Below the pieces are notes generated by a model. It did no database searches. It worked only from the letters and a program-made list of their open reading frames with translations, and was not told the DNA's origin. From Myotis daubentonii (Eukaryota > Chordata > Mammalia > Chiroptera > Vespertilionidae), in contig NC_081844.1 in assembly GCF_963259705.1 (NCBI RefSeq), positions 47,043,501-47,107,500 on the forward strand: DNA of 64,000 nucleotides, in the 5' to 3' direction. The number at the start of each line of letters is the position of its first letter. Within the stretch, counting starts at the first letter, position 1. Of the stretch, positions 10,545 to 21,947 are shown piece after piece. The position numbers were made by a program, and so were the translations under genes.

Positions 10545-11485
10545 TATGATATTAAACAACTTCTCCTATGCTTACTTGCCATCCATACATCTTTGGTGAA
10601 GTGTCTATTAAATCTTTTTACTATTCTATTCAAGTGCTTGTATTCATCCTGAGCATTTTTATATATTCTGGGTAGAAGTATTTTATTAGATATGAGCGTT
10701 GTAAATATTTTTCCCAGTCTATGGTTTATTTTTTATTCTCTTAGTATCTTTTGAATAGCAAAAGTTCTTGCTTTGCTTTTGAATAAATCCAATTTATCAA
10801 TTTGTTCTTTTATGGATTATGCCTTTAGTATTGTATCTAAAAAAATATGTAGTCACCATCATTGGTGTCATATTTAGGAAAGCCAAGATCACAAAATTTT
10901 CTCTGAGAAATTTTATAGGTTTAGGTTTTGTATTTAGGTCAGTGATACACTTCCTGTTAATTTTTGAATCAAAGTTTATTCATTTGCACATGGATATCCA
11001 ATTGTTTCAGCACCATTTGTTGAAATGCCTACATTTTCTCCCCTGAAATTGCCTTAGCACCTTTGTCAAAACTCAAATAACCATACATATTTCTAGATTT
11101 TTTATTGCATTCCATTGATATTTTTCTTCACCTATTTTTATGCCATTACTACAGTGTCTTGATTACTATAAATTTATAATGAATTGTGAAGTCAGTTAGT
11201 GTATGTCTTCCAACTTTATTATTCTTTCCAACATATGACCTATTTTAGTCCTTTACATTTCAATACAAATTTTAGAATTAACTTGTCAATTTCTACAAAG
11301 CTATCTTCTGGGATTTTTATTAAAATCGCCTTAAATCAAATAATCATTTGGGTGGGGGGTGGTTAATGACATCTTAGCAATGTTGAATCTCTGACCTTTG
11401 AACATGGTATATCTCTCCATTTGTTCGGTTCTTCCTTAATTTTCCTCAGCAATGTTTTGTATTTCTAATGTCAATGCAATACCTG
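10545..11485 (-). mobile_element. Old L1 ORF2 fragment
   Basis: The plus strand is the complement of L1 ORF2 distal sequence (tttggtgaagtgtctattaa, tatttttcccagtctatggt, agtatcttttgaatagcaaa, caccatttgttgaaatgcct, gtgtcttgattactataaat). It has many stops and indels. Confidence 0.8.
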
Positions 11486-12443
11486 GAACCCAACAGTAAT
11501 TCTGTTATCATTTATTGAACTAAACTGATATAAATCTATAAGGAGAGAAATCAAGCCTTATCTTCAACTTTTAATAAAAGTATGCAATGTACAATAGCCA
11601 TGCAAAAGCCATTTTAATTATCAATGCATGTTAACAATAATGCCATTCAGAATTTTATACAACTCCATAATGATTAGATAACATCTACTTAGGCAATCTT
11701 GGTAAATCCCCAAATCAATAGTCCTTTGATCGTTGGCAAATTTGCTCAATATGTTTACATTTTTAATTCCATTTTGATCTGGTTTCATTTTCCATCCTAG
11801 TATCTCTTTCCCTGGAGGAGCTGCTATAAAGTTAGCCTTCCTTTATATAAATTTTATTAATTCTCTTTTTATATATTCTGACAACCATTGGTCATATTCT
11901 CACCCATTCTTTTTCCTCTACCTTCCACTTAATTTCTACTTTATGAATAAATTCCTCAATAACTATATATTATCAGACTATTCTACTCAGCATCCCCAAT
12001 ATTCATGAATCATAGATTTGAATCTGTTTCTCCAATGCTACAATATGCATTCAATACCTGAAAGAAACATTATTCTTATTTCCCTTCCTTCATTCCAAAA
12101 TTATACATGTAGCAGGTTTATGCATATTTTAAGTGATTCAGACCATAGTGTTTTTCTTTCCTTAAATTATATTCTGAAATGAAGCACTGATTCCTTTCTT
12201 TCATCTGACCAGAAATTATATATTTAAAAGTTAAATATTTAATACTTTAGTTAGGGATAACAATATAACCTATAGTACCATATAATAAGAGACATGGATA
12301 AAAGCAAAATTCAAAGCATTAAGCTATGGTATTACTCTTTACTAGCAAAGAACAGAGGACCTGGAAACCTTTATATCAAATTTTTTTTTAATTTAGTACA
12401 AAAACTAAAGCTGTGAATTCTGAACTAAGAATCAGATAAAAGA
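11486..12443. other. Unassigned AT-rich sequence
   Basis: No gene or confident repeat. Some of it may be further decayed L1. Confidence 0.35.
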
Positions 12444-12444
12444 G

Positions 12445-12540
12445 GCCCTGCCTGGGTAGCTCAGTTGGCTATGTTGTAGGCAGCGTATGGCACCAGGTGT
12501 TAGACACATGGGGTCAGAACGGACCTGGGTTCAGCAATCT
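12445..12540 (+). mobile_element. Truncated tRNA-derived SINE (bat type)
   Basis: gccctgcctgggtagctcagttggctatg resembles the A-box head of bat SINEs, and a B-box-like segment follows near 12510-12530. No body or tail is visible, so the copy is truncated and diverged. Confidence 0.5.
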
Positions 12541-13390
12541 TGCTACTTGAGTTCTGGATAGGAAAGAATTCAGAGCCAAGAGAACATTTATTTTTAAAAT
12601 CACAGAGGTAGAAAAAATAATTTGTAGAAGAAATGGGCTGAGGAAACAAGGTATAGAAGCAAAGGAAGGGTCCTTGGAGCTTGGGAGTGAGGAAGGTAAA
12701 GGTGACATGCCTGGTGGGATGGAGAGGGAGAGGGAAGGGAAAGGCTGGGGGTGCTCCAAGGAGGGAGAATGCTATGGGTCCTCTGTCCTAAGGGTTTTAA
12801 GGGTGAAGATTTTAAGGGAGGTCCCAGGAGAAGATCTCAATAGAATATTCAGCAGTTTTCCAGGTGTGTCCTTTCAGGGTCAGGGTCTCCGCTCACTGAT
12901 TGATCTGTGTCAGGGTATTGTCCTGAGATCAGCTGCAGTGGTCAGCAAACTCATTAGTCAACAGAGCCCAATATCAACAGTACAACGACTGAAATTTCTT
13001 TTGAGAGCCAAATTTTTTAAACTTAAACTATATAGGTATGTACATTGTTATTAACTTAATTAGGGTACTCCTAAGGCTTAGGAAGAGCCACACTCAAGGG
13101 GCCAAAGAGCCACATGTGGCTCACGAGCCACAGTTTGCCGACCACGGATGGCATTGCATGTCTGGTTTTGCTGCTTTTCTGGGCCTGGAGCTGAAAAACA
13201 ACTGAGGCCTAGGGAGGAAAAGTCAGGGGGTCCAAACTTAATGACCAGTGATACCCTAGGGGAGAAAAGGTCACCCTGGGGACAAGGTCCCAATCCTCCA
13301 ATTGTCCTTTGCTAGGTACCTAGGGCTTTTTGCCCTGGTGACCTTCTGTACCTGGCCTGTCCTCCTTGCTCTGCTCACGTCTGTCTAACT
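12541..13390. other. Possible LTR-like segment with a hAT inside
   Basis: This purine-rich, less AT-rich block (aggaaagaattcagagccaa onward) resembles the style of endogenous retrovirus LTRs. I could not find TG/CA ends or a duplication. The hAT element at 12936-13147 interrupts it. The 126-codon open frame here has no recognisable domain and crosses into the hAT. Confidence 0.25.
12936..13147 (-). mobile_element. 212-bp hAT element, CAGTGGTCGGCAAACT family, copy 1
   Basis: Ends cagtggtcagcaaact and agtttgccgaccacgg. The interior matches the copy at 15729-15940 in reverse orientation, including gagccacatgtggctcacgagcc, actcctaaggcttaggaaga and gaaatttcttttgagagcca. Both copies are 212 bp. 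No clear 8-bp duplication was found here. Confidence 0.88.
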
Positions 13391-13513
13391 GCCTACCAGA
13401 GTGGCAGCATTGTCCCAATATGCCAAGGTTGTGGTTTTGATTCCTGGTCAGGGCACATACAAAGATCAACTAATGAACGCATAAACAGGTGGAACAACAA
13501 ATCCATGTTTCTC
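13391..13513 (+). mobile_element. Partial bat SINE
   Basis: B-box region ttgtggttttgattcctggtcagggcacat followed by a body variant seen in bat SINEs (gcataaacaggtggaacaac ... catgtttctct). The head is degraded. Confidence 0.65.
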
Positions 13514-15366
13514 TAAAGCAGTTTTGCCTTAGCTTTATGACATTTCTGAAGAGGCAATATTTTCAACTCTATCTGCTATTCATAGAGAAAGCATTGCTCC
13601 TCCTGGATAGGTGAGATAAAATCATATCATTGATCAAGCAGAGGTTGGCAAGGGGTTTAGTCTTGATGTAGTATTCATCTCATTAAATTTGATGAAAGTA
13701 TGATAAAAACCATTTTAATGAACTTAATCTGGCAATTGCACAGATAAGAGTAAATAAATATGAATATATGTATTTATTAATTAGTCATAGGAAAAACAGA
13801 GGTGAGAAGTTTGGCCAAGTAACAGCATCAGCAGTAATGCACTATGGGAAGAAACAGATTTAAGGCTCAGTGTGTTAAAGTTGGTTTAGTGCCCTCCTCT
13901 ATAGAGATGGGCTAAATAAGAGAAAAAAATCTTTTGACTATCTCTATTGATTATTCCTTATACAAGAGAAGATAGTCAATGCATTTCAATGCAAAGGAAC
14001 AGAAAAACAGAGAAAAAATTCTAAAAAGTCAATTTGTGTTGTTATCCATAATAACTCCAGATATTTAGCAGCCAATGATTTCACAAAGGTTACTCTTCCA
14101 TTTTACAAATCAGTCTCAAGAAAGGTCTTTGCTGTATAAAGATGCTATTTCATTAAGATAATAAAGATACCAATTTCTATTCACTGCCATATTCTGCTCT
14201 TTCCCTAACAGTGCACACTTTGATTTAGTTAAATTGGCATATAACACATAAACTAAAGATTCAGTAAATCTTTAATAATCTATATGTTAAAAATAAACAT
14301 CCTGAAAGATTTGATTTTGTATATTACTTGCATGTCTAAAGGAGCTGTTGGATTCATAAAATTGACTTTGTCACCCATCTTTACTTTTAAAGATTCTTTA
14401 CAAATTCACCCTGTTGTCATTGTAGTAATAACTCTTGCTATTTCATATCTTTAGGACCTGATGTTGCAGATACTTTGGAAACTCTTATCTTGAAGGGGAA
14501 TTCTAAGACTAAATCACTTAGAATATATTGAGATGAGTGCCTTGGGAAATCATTACATGCACTTGAAGCCAAGCTAAGAGGAGAAGTAATCAGTCTAAAA
14601 GGAAATCTCTGCAGGCAAAGTGGATGAGACTATTTCTAGTAATGTGTATGTGAACTAACGCCACTTGTCGTTAAGGTTTTAACATTTTTTGTTTACTCAA
14701 TATTATCAGATGATTCCCCTTTCTCTCAGCAATATTACCTCTGCTATTTTGCAGAGTTCTCCAAAGGCATGCATAGTGTATAATGGCAATTATGAGAAAT
14801 TCTTCACAGCATTTTATCATCACCTCTAACTTCCATTCCAAAGTTAACCAATTTTAGAACTTGTTTTCTGCAGTCACCACAGTCCCCAGAACAAAGTCTC
14901 AATTCCCATAAACAGTAGTTGGGTTCCCAGGATGCTGACATTTGTATCACTGAAGTGGCGCCACCATGTGGCAAAAGTGTAAACACAATTGGCCAGTTAC
15001 CGGCCAGACCAGCCTTGAAATTATTCTTTGTTTTTTTAGATGCTGCAGATAACATTATTTCACTTTTTCATAAAGAAATATTTTAGTATTTTATGTTACT
15101 TGGTTGGCCAATTTACATGATTCAAATTTCCATAAAATAAGACTAAACATCATATATTTAGATTAACTTTTCAGAAAAATTCTACTAGTAAATCACAATG
15201 TGTCTAGGTTCAAGACTGGTAGTAAATAAAAGATATGGTCTCTAGTAATAAGACGATAAAAATATTTTATGATTGTTATGACAAGCATAAATTATTATCT
15301 GTTGTATTAACATCTTAAGAACATGTAAGAAACAAAGTAAATAAAGACAATTTAACATTTAAAAAA
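13514..15366. other. Unassigned AT-rich sequence
   Basis: No recognised gene or repeat. The minus-strand frame at 14804-15055 has no identifiable motif. Confidence 0.4.
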
Positions 15367-15652
15367 GAGCGCTGGCCAGTGGTGACAAGTGGTTAGAGCA
15401 TTGGCTTGCACACTGAAGGGTCAGAGGTTTAATTCCAGTCAAAGGCAGGTACCTGGGTTGTAGGTTCTATCTTCTGGATCCTGGTCAGGGCACAGGCACA
15501 GGCGGGAGACAACCAATCTCTGTGTCTCCCTCACATGGATGTTTCCATCTCTCTCTTTTTCTCCATCTCTCTTTCTTCCTTCCCTTCTACTCTCTCTCAA
15601 AAAAAAAAAAAAGTCAGTGGGAAAAAATCTTCAGGTGAGGATTAACAAAAAA
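15367..15652 (+). mobile_element. VES SINE, older subtype with extended tail
   Basis: Head gctggccagtggtgacaagtggttagagc, duplicated B-box-like segments, a TC-rich stretch, then the subtype tail cttcaggtgaggattaac. The tail motif (tcctcgggtgaggattaaa type) separates this subtype from the shorter Ves copies. Confidence 0.85.
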
Positions 15653-15728
15653 AGGATATCTGGATAATCTGAACATTGGTAGAGTTGGAACCAAGAAGGA
15701 ATGAAAAAGGAAAAACAATCGCGTAACC

Positions 15729-15940
15729 CCGTGGTCGGCAAACTGCGGCTCACGAGCCACATGAGGCTCTTTGGCCCCTTGAGTATGGCTCTTCCTAAGC
15801 CTTAGGAGTACCCTAATTAAGTTAATAACAGTGTACCTACTTATATAGTTTAAGTTTAAAAAATTTGGCTCTCAAAAGAAATTTCAGTCGTTGTACTGTT
15901 GATATTTGGCTCTGTTGACTATTGAGTTTGCCGACCACTG
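15729..15940 (+). mobile_element. 212-bp hAT element, CAGTGGTCGGCAAACT family, copy 2
   Basis: Ends ccgtggtcggcaaactg and agtttgccgaccactg. The flanking octamers gcgtaacc and gcctaccc agree at 6 of 8 positions, consistent with a decayed hAT duplication. It is in reverse orientation to the copy at 12936-13147, about 2.6 kb away. Confidence 0.9.
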
Positions 15941-17480
15941 GCCTACCCTGTTCAGGGAGTCCTGGCAATAAGTATAATGGGATAGAACAATACATGAGGA
16001 TTCTACTATAATCTTAGCTTTAACTAAACAAAAAAAAACAAAACACCACATATTTTTCCTGTACTAACATTTCCTCCAATTCAATAAATTTTATATTTAT
16101 TTTAGATATAAACTATATTATGTTAGCAAAAAAAAAAAAGAATTCATTTTCACAATTCTTTAGCCCGTCATGGCCTGTGACATTTTGATAAATAATTTGG
16201 CAAAAGTAAATTTGGCTCACTTTGTAGTTGCTATCTATTTTCCTGAACAAAAAAAACAAAAATTTTATGCAGGGAATGTGTTGACTCTAAGAAGGATACA
16301 TTTTTCTGTAATCCTAGTTCCTTATCTTGCTTGGCTGAGCAAAGTGTGAAAAAGAAACTGCTCTGCGTGTGTGAAGATAAACTAAGTGCATAGACTAATA
16401 GGAAGGCGTGGTGGATAGTAATAGAAAAGCTGACTATAAAAAAACTGTGCTCCATTTAGTTAAATATGCTGTGAAATTATAAATGAGTACAAAGTAGGGA
16501 AATTGACTCCGCAGGCATCTTTGGGATGTGTACTTAAAAAGCATCACTTGCTCTTTTCTCATTTTGTTTTTAAGTGAAATGAATTAACATTAGAAGTCCT
16601 TGAACTTTAAAAACCAACCACTACTAAGATACCAAGTCACTTGAGAAGCTTATCATGGACCAGAGGCTGTAGGACTCACTGAGCCAAACCTGGTACATCT
16701 GTGTGTTCCAACCAGCCGTCCATCACCAATGGAAACTGCATACATATTAGATGGGGCTCAAACAGATAAAGTGACAAGTAGGTGGTATGAGCAATACCCC
16801 AGTTCCTATGGCATAAAACCTCTCATCAAGGCCCCAGGGTGCTCTTGACATAGTTCCAACTACATAGCAAGGAAGAGGCAAAAAGAGAAAGTGGCAGAAA
16901 AATGAATTAATGGAATGATTGGGAACATGACTTACGGCAGGAACCAACCATCTCGTAGAGCACTCTTTCCCAAAGCAAGCACCATAGAGCAGCATCTTTG
17001 TGGCTGCTAGTAGCCATCACACATGTACACCCAGAGACGAGTCCTGGAGTCAGTTACGTTGGAGGAATTCTGAGTTCCACAAACTAACGTTTATTGTTGG
17101 GTCCTTGAATCATACATACGTAGTTTTCCCTCACCTCTGAGATTTCTTAGGTTTGATTATGTTGCCAACTAGTTATCCTCAACGAAAGTAACTAATACAT
17201 CCCAGAATGGTGTTTGTCACCACTTCCCTCCCTAGTCATCATGTGGCTGGTGGGACACCTTAATTATTACTGCTTCTTTCACAATTGGCACCAAAGAATG
17301 ATGAACATAACTTTGCCAGGGGTCTTTGCTCTCCCCATCCAGGTATAACACATGTGTATCCCAAGCTAAAGCACATCCCTGGTGATTTAACCCCGAGGGG
17401 CCATTTCTCAAGTACGAACCATGGGAGGGTCTGATGCCCAGAATTTGTGCTCCAATTGATGAGAGTCACCATATCTAGTA
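15941..17480. other. Unassigned sequence
   Basis: 15.9-16.6 kb is AT-rich with nothing recognised. 16.65-17.48 kb is less AT-rich and has phrases reminiscent of internal ERVL/MaLR-type sequence (for example tagatggggctcaaacagat), but I cannot confirm this. Confidence 0.3.
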
Positions 17481-17649
17481 CAGTAGCACTTTCCATATGT
17501 GGCTATTTAAAAAATGAAAGATTGGTTCTTTGCTTCTACTAGCCACCTTTCAAGTGTTCAGTAGCTACCTATGGTCAGTAGCTACTGCACTGGACAGTGC
17601 AGCTATGGTAAATTTCCATCATCAGAGAAAGTTCTGTATAACAGCACTG
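17481..17649. mobile_element. Old hAT-Charlie fragment, MER3-like
   Basis: It starts cagtagcactttccatatgtggctattt. Internal matches are ctagccacctttcaagtgttcagtagc, gcactggacagtgcagctat and aatttccatcatcagagaaagttctgtataacagcactgg. The order fits an old MER3-like Charlie element as I remember it. The family name is uncertain. Confidence 0.6.
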
Positions 17650-17662
17650 GACAAGTGTTACA

Positions 17663-17676
17663 CCCCCCCCCCCCCC
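17663..17676 (+). repeat. Poly-C tract
   Basis: A run of 14 C followed by a short (AC)n run. Length is likely to vary and to be error-prone in sequencing. Confidence 0.95.
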
Positions 17677-17886
17677 ACACACACACGTACAAACAGACAC
17701 CTCCTTCTGGTGGGAGCTCACTAAATCTCAGGAACCTGCAGTCTCACAAAGAAACCTTGACTTTGCAGCATCCACACCTCTAACCTAACTGCCAGCACCA
17801 AGCAAGCAGGTAAAAGAAAATATCCTCCAGCAATGTTTCCAGACACTCTTGTGTCCCAAAACTATTATAAAGCTCAAGGAGGACAT

Positions 17887-17888
<2 letters not shown>

Positions 17889-17974
<86 letters not shown>
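17889..17974 (+). repeat. Compound microsatellite (AC)n(TC)n
   Basis: About 20 AC units directly followed by about 23 TC units. The minus-strand open frames across it are translations of the repeat (runs of alternating residues) and are not genes. Confidence 0.98.
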
Positions 17975-17978
<4 letters not shown>

Positions 17979-18291
17979 TTCCTTTTCTCCAAATAGAAGA
18001 CAATAGATTGATTTATTAAAAGACTCGTGGTGATTACAGTATCCAGCTTCCTGTATCTTCATTGCTCCGATCAGTTTTGGCTCTCCCAAGATTGCTTTAC
18101 TTCCTTTGGTTCCAATCTGATGTTATATGCTTTCACAATAAGAAGTGAGCTGAATCTTTGCAGAACGGACCCACAGTGATTCTACCCAGACCTCAAGCCA
18201 CCAGCACTCCCTTTGTCTTCATGATTTTTTTCTTTGTTGATGAGCTACATAGTATTTACTGATTTAGCTCATTTTAAACGTTTATGGTCTT

Positions 18292-18498
18292 TGCCCTAAC
18301 CGGTTTGGCTCAGTGGATAGAGCGTCAGCCTGTGGACTGAAAGGTCCCAGGTTTGATGCCGGTCAAGGGCATGTACCTTGGTTGCGGGCACATTCCCAGT
18401 AAGGGATGTGCAAGAGGCAGCTGATTGATGTTTCTCATCAATGTTTCTAACTCTATCCCTCTCCCTTCCTCTCTGTAAAAAAATCAATTTTAAAAAAA
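18292..18498 (+). mobile_element. Ves SINE
   Basis: Head ctaaccggtttggctcagtggatagagcgt, B-box gtttgatgccggtcaaggg, Ves body and A-rich tail. A perfect 12-bp duplication gtttatggtctt lies at 18280-18291 and 18499-18510. Confidence 0.95.
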
Positions 18499-18510
18499 GT
18501 TTATGGTCTT

Positions 18511-19416
18511 ACATGCTTCTTGTTGTTTTTGTCTTTTTACTCTTCCTTTTGGTCCAGATGGCCACACTGTAGTATCTGAGTTGTTGGCTCTATTCCTAAG
18601 GCCTCATACCCAGAACATGACACATAGCTCTATATTCCTGCAGAAGAAAATGTTCTAGAAAAGAGGAGGAGACAGCTAATCCAAACAGAGAAAAAAATCA
18701 AGCTCCTCACTAAAGAGATCCTAAAATAAAACATTCACATTTCTTAATGCTCAACACATGGATCGCTGATTGTTTGATCACCTTAGTTGGCTGTTGCTCT
18801 GCTCTGCACTTACGTATGCTTGTGTGGAGAGCATAGAGAGGCATTTCTACAAAGCAATGAGACTAGTTTTTAAACAAACCTGCCTGGACCCACTGGTTTA
18901 AATAAAGGGTTCCCTTTTAATAATCACCCAGGAAAGCTATATACTGTTATGGTAAGATGTTCAACTCCAAATGAAACTTGGGTTTATACTTTTCTCTCCT
19001 GCGGTGTGTCAGATACTCTCCTAGGAATCACTGGAGGTGAGCCAGCCTGAAGGTAGGTGGGCATCTTGGAATGGTTGGAGGCTGATGCCAAGAAGAGTAA
19101 TTCATTTGGAGGCATGAAAGGGAGCCCCTTTCAGAATGAGGGGTGGGGTATATTAAAAAATGAAAGGCTTGAGGAAAGTCTCTTTTACAAAAGCATTTAA
19201 TAGTTCCATCCTACAGTCAAATGGGGTTTATTTAAACTTTTTCTTTTGGTTTGAAGTGTTATGAGGAAAAAGTGCCTGTCTCTTAATGATCCCTGAGGGT
19301 GTGGGAAGGGGGTGGGGGGTGGGTTTGATTTCTGAGAGGCAGGTGCTTAAGTCAACCCTGACCAGTGCACTGAGTGTCTGGGATCCTAAGGTTGTGTCAG
19401 TTAAAGGACTGAGACT
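18511..19416. other. Unassigned sequence
   Basis: No recognised gene or repeat. Confidence 0.4.
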
Positions 19417-19590
19417 GCCCTGGCCAGTGTGGCTCAGCTGATTGGAGCATTGTTCTGTACACCAAAAGGTGGCTGGTTTGATCCCCAGCTGGGTATGTAC
19501 TGATCGATGTTTCTCTCTCTCTCTCTGTTCCTCTCTCTCTAAAACCAATTTTTTAAAAAAGCATATCCTCAGGTGAGGATTAAAAATGAA
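19417..19590 (+). mobile_element. VES SINE, internally deleted
   Basis: Head gccctggccagtgtggctcagctgattggagc, a B-box-like segment (ggtttgatccccagct) running directly into the tail gatgtttctctctc ... catatcctcaggtgaggattaaaa. The middle body is missing. Confidence 0.85.
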
Positions 19591-19889
19591 AAAGAACCGA
19601 GTACTGAGAAGGGGAAGTAAACTGCATTGATGTTACTATATCAGGATGGGTAGGGAGGGTGCACTCACACAGCCGAATCCTCATTCACCAAAGCAGGAAG
19701 TCGAAGAGAAGTTGCAAAACTGATCAATAAAAATAACTATAGGCACATGTCACTGAGAAATATGGAAGTAAACACCAGAAGAAACTGCTAACAGAATTAA
19801 AAACGGTTGCCTTTGGGCACCTGGAGTGAAGAACAGAACAGGTTAGGCCAAGAGACATCCATATTTTTAGTATAAGCTTTTATTATAAA

Positions 19890-21107
19890 CTACAGGCCCG
19901 GTGCACAAAAATTTGTGCACTTGGGGGGAAAGGGGGGGTCCCTCAGCCCGGCCTGTGCCCTTTTGCAGTCTGGGACCCCTCGGGAGAGAACGACCTGCTG
20001 GCTTAGGCCTGCTCCCGGGTGGCAGAGGGCAGGCCCAATCCCTAGGTGCAGCCCCTGGTCAGGCTCAGAGCAGGGCCGATTGGGGAGTTGGGGCGCCGCC
20101 CCTGTCATGCACAGAGCAGGGCGGATCGGGAGGTTGTTATGCCACCCTCAGTCACGCGCAGGGTAGGGCTGATTGGGGGGTTGGGGCACCGCCCCCTGTC
20201 ATGCACAGAGCAGGGCCAATCAGGGAGTTGGGGCGCTGCCCCCTGTCACTCACAGAGCAGGGCCCATCAGGGGGGTTGGGGCTCTGTACCCTGTCATGCA
20301 CAGAGCAGGGTCAATCAGGGGGTTGGGGCGCTGCCCCCTGTCACGCACAGAGCAGGGCCCATCAGGGGGTTGGGGAGCTCCCCCTGTCACGCACAGAGCA
20401 GGGCCCATCAGAGGGTTGGGGAGCTCCCCCCTGTCACTCACAGAGTAGGGCCGATAGGGGAGTTGGGGCACTGCCCCCTGTCACCCACAGAGCAGGGCGG
20501 ATCAGGGGGTTGGGGTGCCACACCCTGTCACACTCAGGGCAGGGCCGATGGGGAGGTTATGGCTCTACCCCGTCATACACAGAGCAGGGCCTGTGGGGGG
20601 CGGTTGGGGCGTCGCCCTCTATCACCCACAGAGCAGGGCCAATCATGGGGTTGGGGTGCCGCCACTGTCACACTCAGGGCAGGGCTGATAGGGAGGTTAT
20701 GGCTCTACCCCATCACACACAGAGCAGGGCCCGTGTGGGGGGGGGGGGTTGGGGCGCCGCACCCTGTCACACACAGAGCAGGGCCAATGGGGAGGTTATG
20801 GCTCTACCCCGTCAAACACAGAGCAGGGCCCGTGGGGTGGTGGGGGTTGGGGCGCCGCACCCTCTCACACACAGAGCCCCAGGGCGATCAGGGGGTTGGG
20901 GAGCTCCCCTCCTATCAGTCACAGAGCAGGGCTGATCAGGGGGTTGGGGCGCCTTCCCCTGTCACGAACAGAGCAGGGCGGATAGGGAGGTTGTGGCCCC
21001 ACCCCCTGTCACACACAGAGCCGCAGGGCGATCAGGGGGTTGGGGCGCTGCCCCCTGTCATGCTGATCCCGGTGCTGGGAGGCATATTACCCTTTTACTA
21101 TATAGGA
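19890..21107 (-). mobile_element. HeliBat-type Helitron, 3' unit of a two-unit composite, with internal minisatellite
   Basis: On the minus strand the 3' end is at 19890, with hairpin gtgcac...gtgcac (19902-19920) and a CTGTAG/T end (one base off CTAG). The 5' end TCCTATATAGTAAAAGGG is at 21107. It is expanded to 1.2 kb by the tandem array at 20058-21062. It joins directly to a second Helitron at 21108. No Rep/helicase frame is present. Confidence 0.88.
20058..21062. repeat. Minisatellite of about 21 units, period about 47 bp
   Basis: A recurring unit (…cacagagcagggc, then gatcagggggttgggg, then cgctgccccctgtcac) starts near 20065, 20108, 20156, 20203, 20250, 20297, 20344, 20391, 20437, 20485, 20533, 20578, 20627, 20673, 20719, 20772, 20819, 20868, 20918, 20965 and 21014. 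Units vary by substitutions and small indels. The 344- and 354-codon open frames are translations of this GC-rich array, one in each of two frames, and are not supported as genes. Confidence 0.95.
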
Positions 21108-21747
21108 TAGAGGCCTGGTGCACGTGTGGGGGCCGGCTGGTTTGCCCTGAAGGGTGTCCTGGATCAGGGTGGGGGTCCCCACTGGGGTGCCTGGCCAGTC
21201 TGGGTGAGGGGATGATGGCTGTTTGCAGCTGGTCACACCCCCTTCAGGGTGGGGGTCCCAACTGGGGTGCCTGGCCAGTCTGGGTGAGGGGCTGAGGGCT
21301 GTTTTCAGGCTGGCGGGTGATGGAAGCTCCCAACCGCTCCTTTTTTTCTTTTTCTTTTTAATTCTGGGCCAGCTTTAGCTCTGAGGCTCCAGCTCTTAGG
21401 CCTCCGCTCCTGAAAGCAGGTATCTGGTTTGTTTCGGTTCTATAATCAAAGCAATGTATAACTCCAGCTCTGAGATCCCAGCTCGCTGAAAGCAGGTTTC
21501 TGGGGTTTTGTTTAGCTTCTATATTTGTTACAATGTTTCTTAAACTGCAGGCTCAAAGGCTGGCAAGGCAGGCGGGGAATGTTGGAGTCCTCCGTCACTG
21601 AAGCAAGCAAGCCTCATGTTAGCTTCAAGCTGCCTGGCTGCCAGCCACCATCTTGGCTGGCAGTTAATTTGCATATTGCCCTGATTAGCCAATGGGGAGG
21701 GTAGCAGTTGTACACTAATTACCGTGTTTCTCTTTTATTAGATAGGA
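21108..21747 (-). mobile_element. HeliBat-type Helitron, 5' unit of the composite
   Basis: On the minus strand it starts TCCTATCTAATAAAAGAGAAAC at 21747 and continues with ggctaatcagggcaatatgcaaatt, the HeliBat 5' region also seen at 843-1479. It ends ...gtgcaccaggcctcta at 21108, directly joined to the next unit. The outer target dinucleotide is AT. The interior at about 21120-21300 contains two copies of a ggtgcctggccagtctgggtgagggg segment. A closely similar unit, also followed by another Helitron, lies at 26420-26682. Confidence 0.85.
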
Positions 21748-21947
21748 TAATGCACATGCATTTCTTTTTAAAATGTTTAAACTTAAGGAAATAACAGTCT
21801 TATCTTTTTAAAATCCAGAACTGATGTTTTGTTTTGTAATGATGAGATACATTTTAAATAAATCAATGTGCTTTTTTCCCTTTTTTAAAAATCCAGTAAT
21901 TTTATACTTTTGTATAGCTCCTCACTACCAGATAAGAAATCATAGAC

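Noticed and set aside
14804..15055. 83-codon minus-strand frame
   Set aside because: No motif and background length in AT-rich unassigned DNA.
16650..17480. Endogenous retrovirus internal (pol/gag-like) region
   Set aside because: Only vague resemblance in phrases; no translated motif could be found, so it stays unassigned.
17780..18003. Minus-strand frames with Arg/Glu and Val/Cys runs
   Set aside because: Direct translation of the (AC)n(TC)n microsatellite.
20058..21062. CRISPR array
   Set aside because: Units are contiguous with no unique spacers, and the host is a mammal. It is a minisatellite.
19901..21110. Overlapping open frames of 344 and 354 codons
   Set aside because: They are translations of the 47-bp minisatellite in two phases. 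Stop-free length follows from repeat composition. There is no domain, no codon bias, and they lie in a Helitron.
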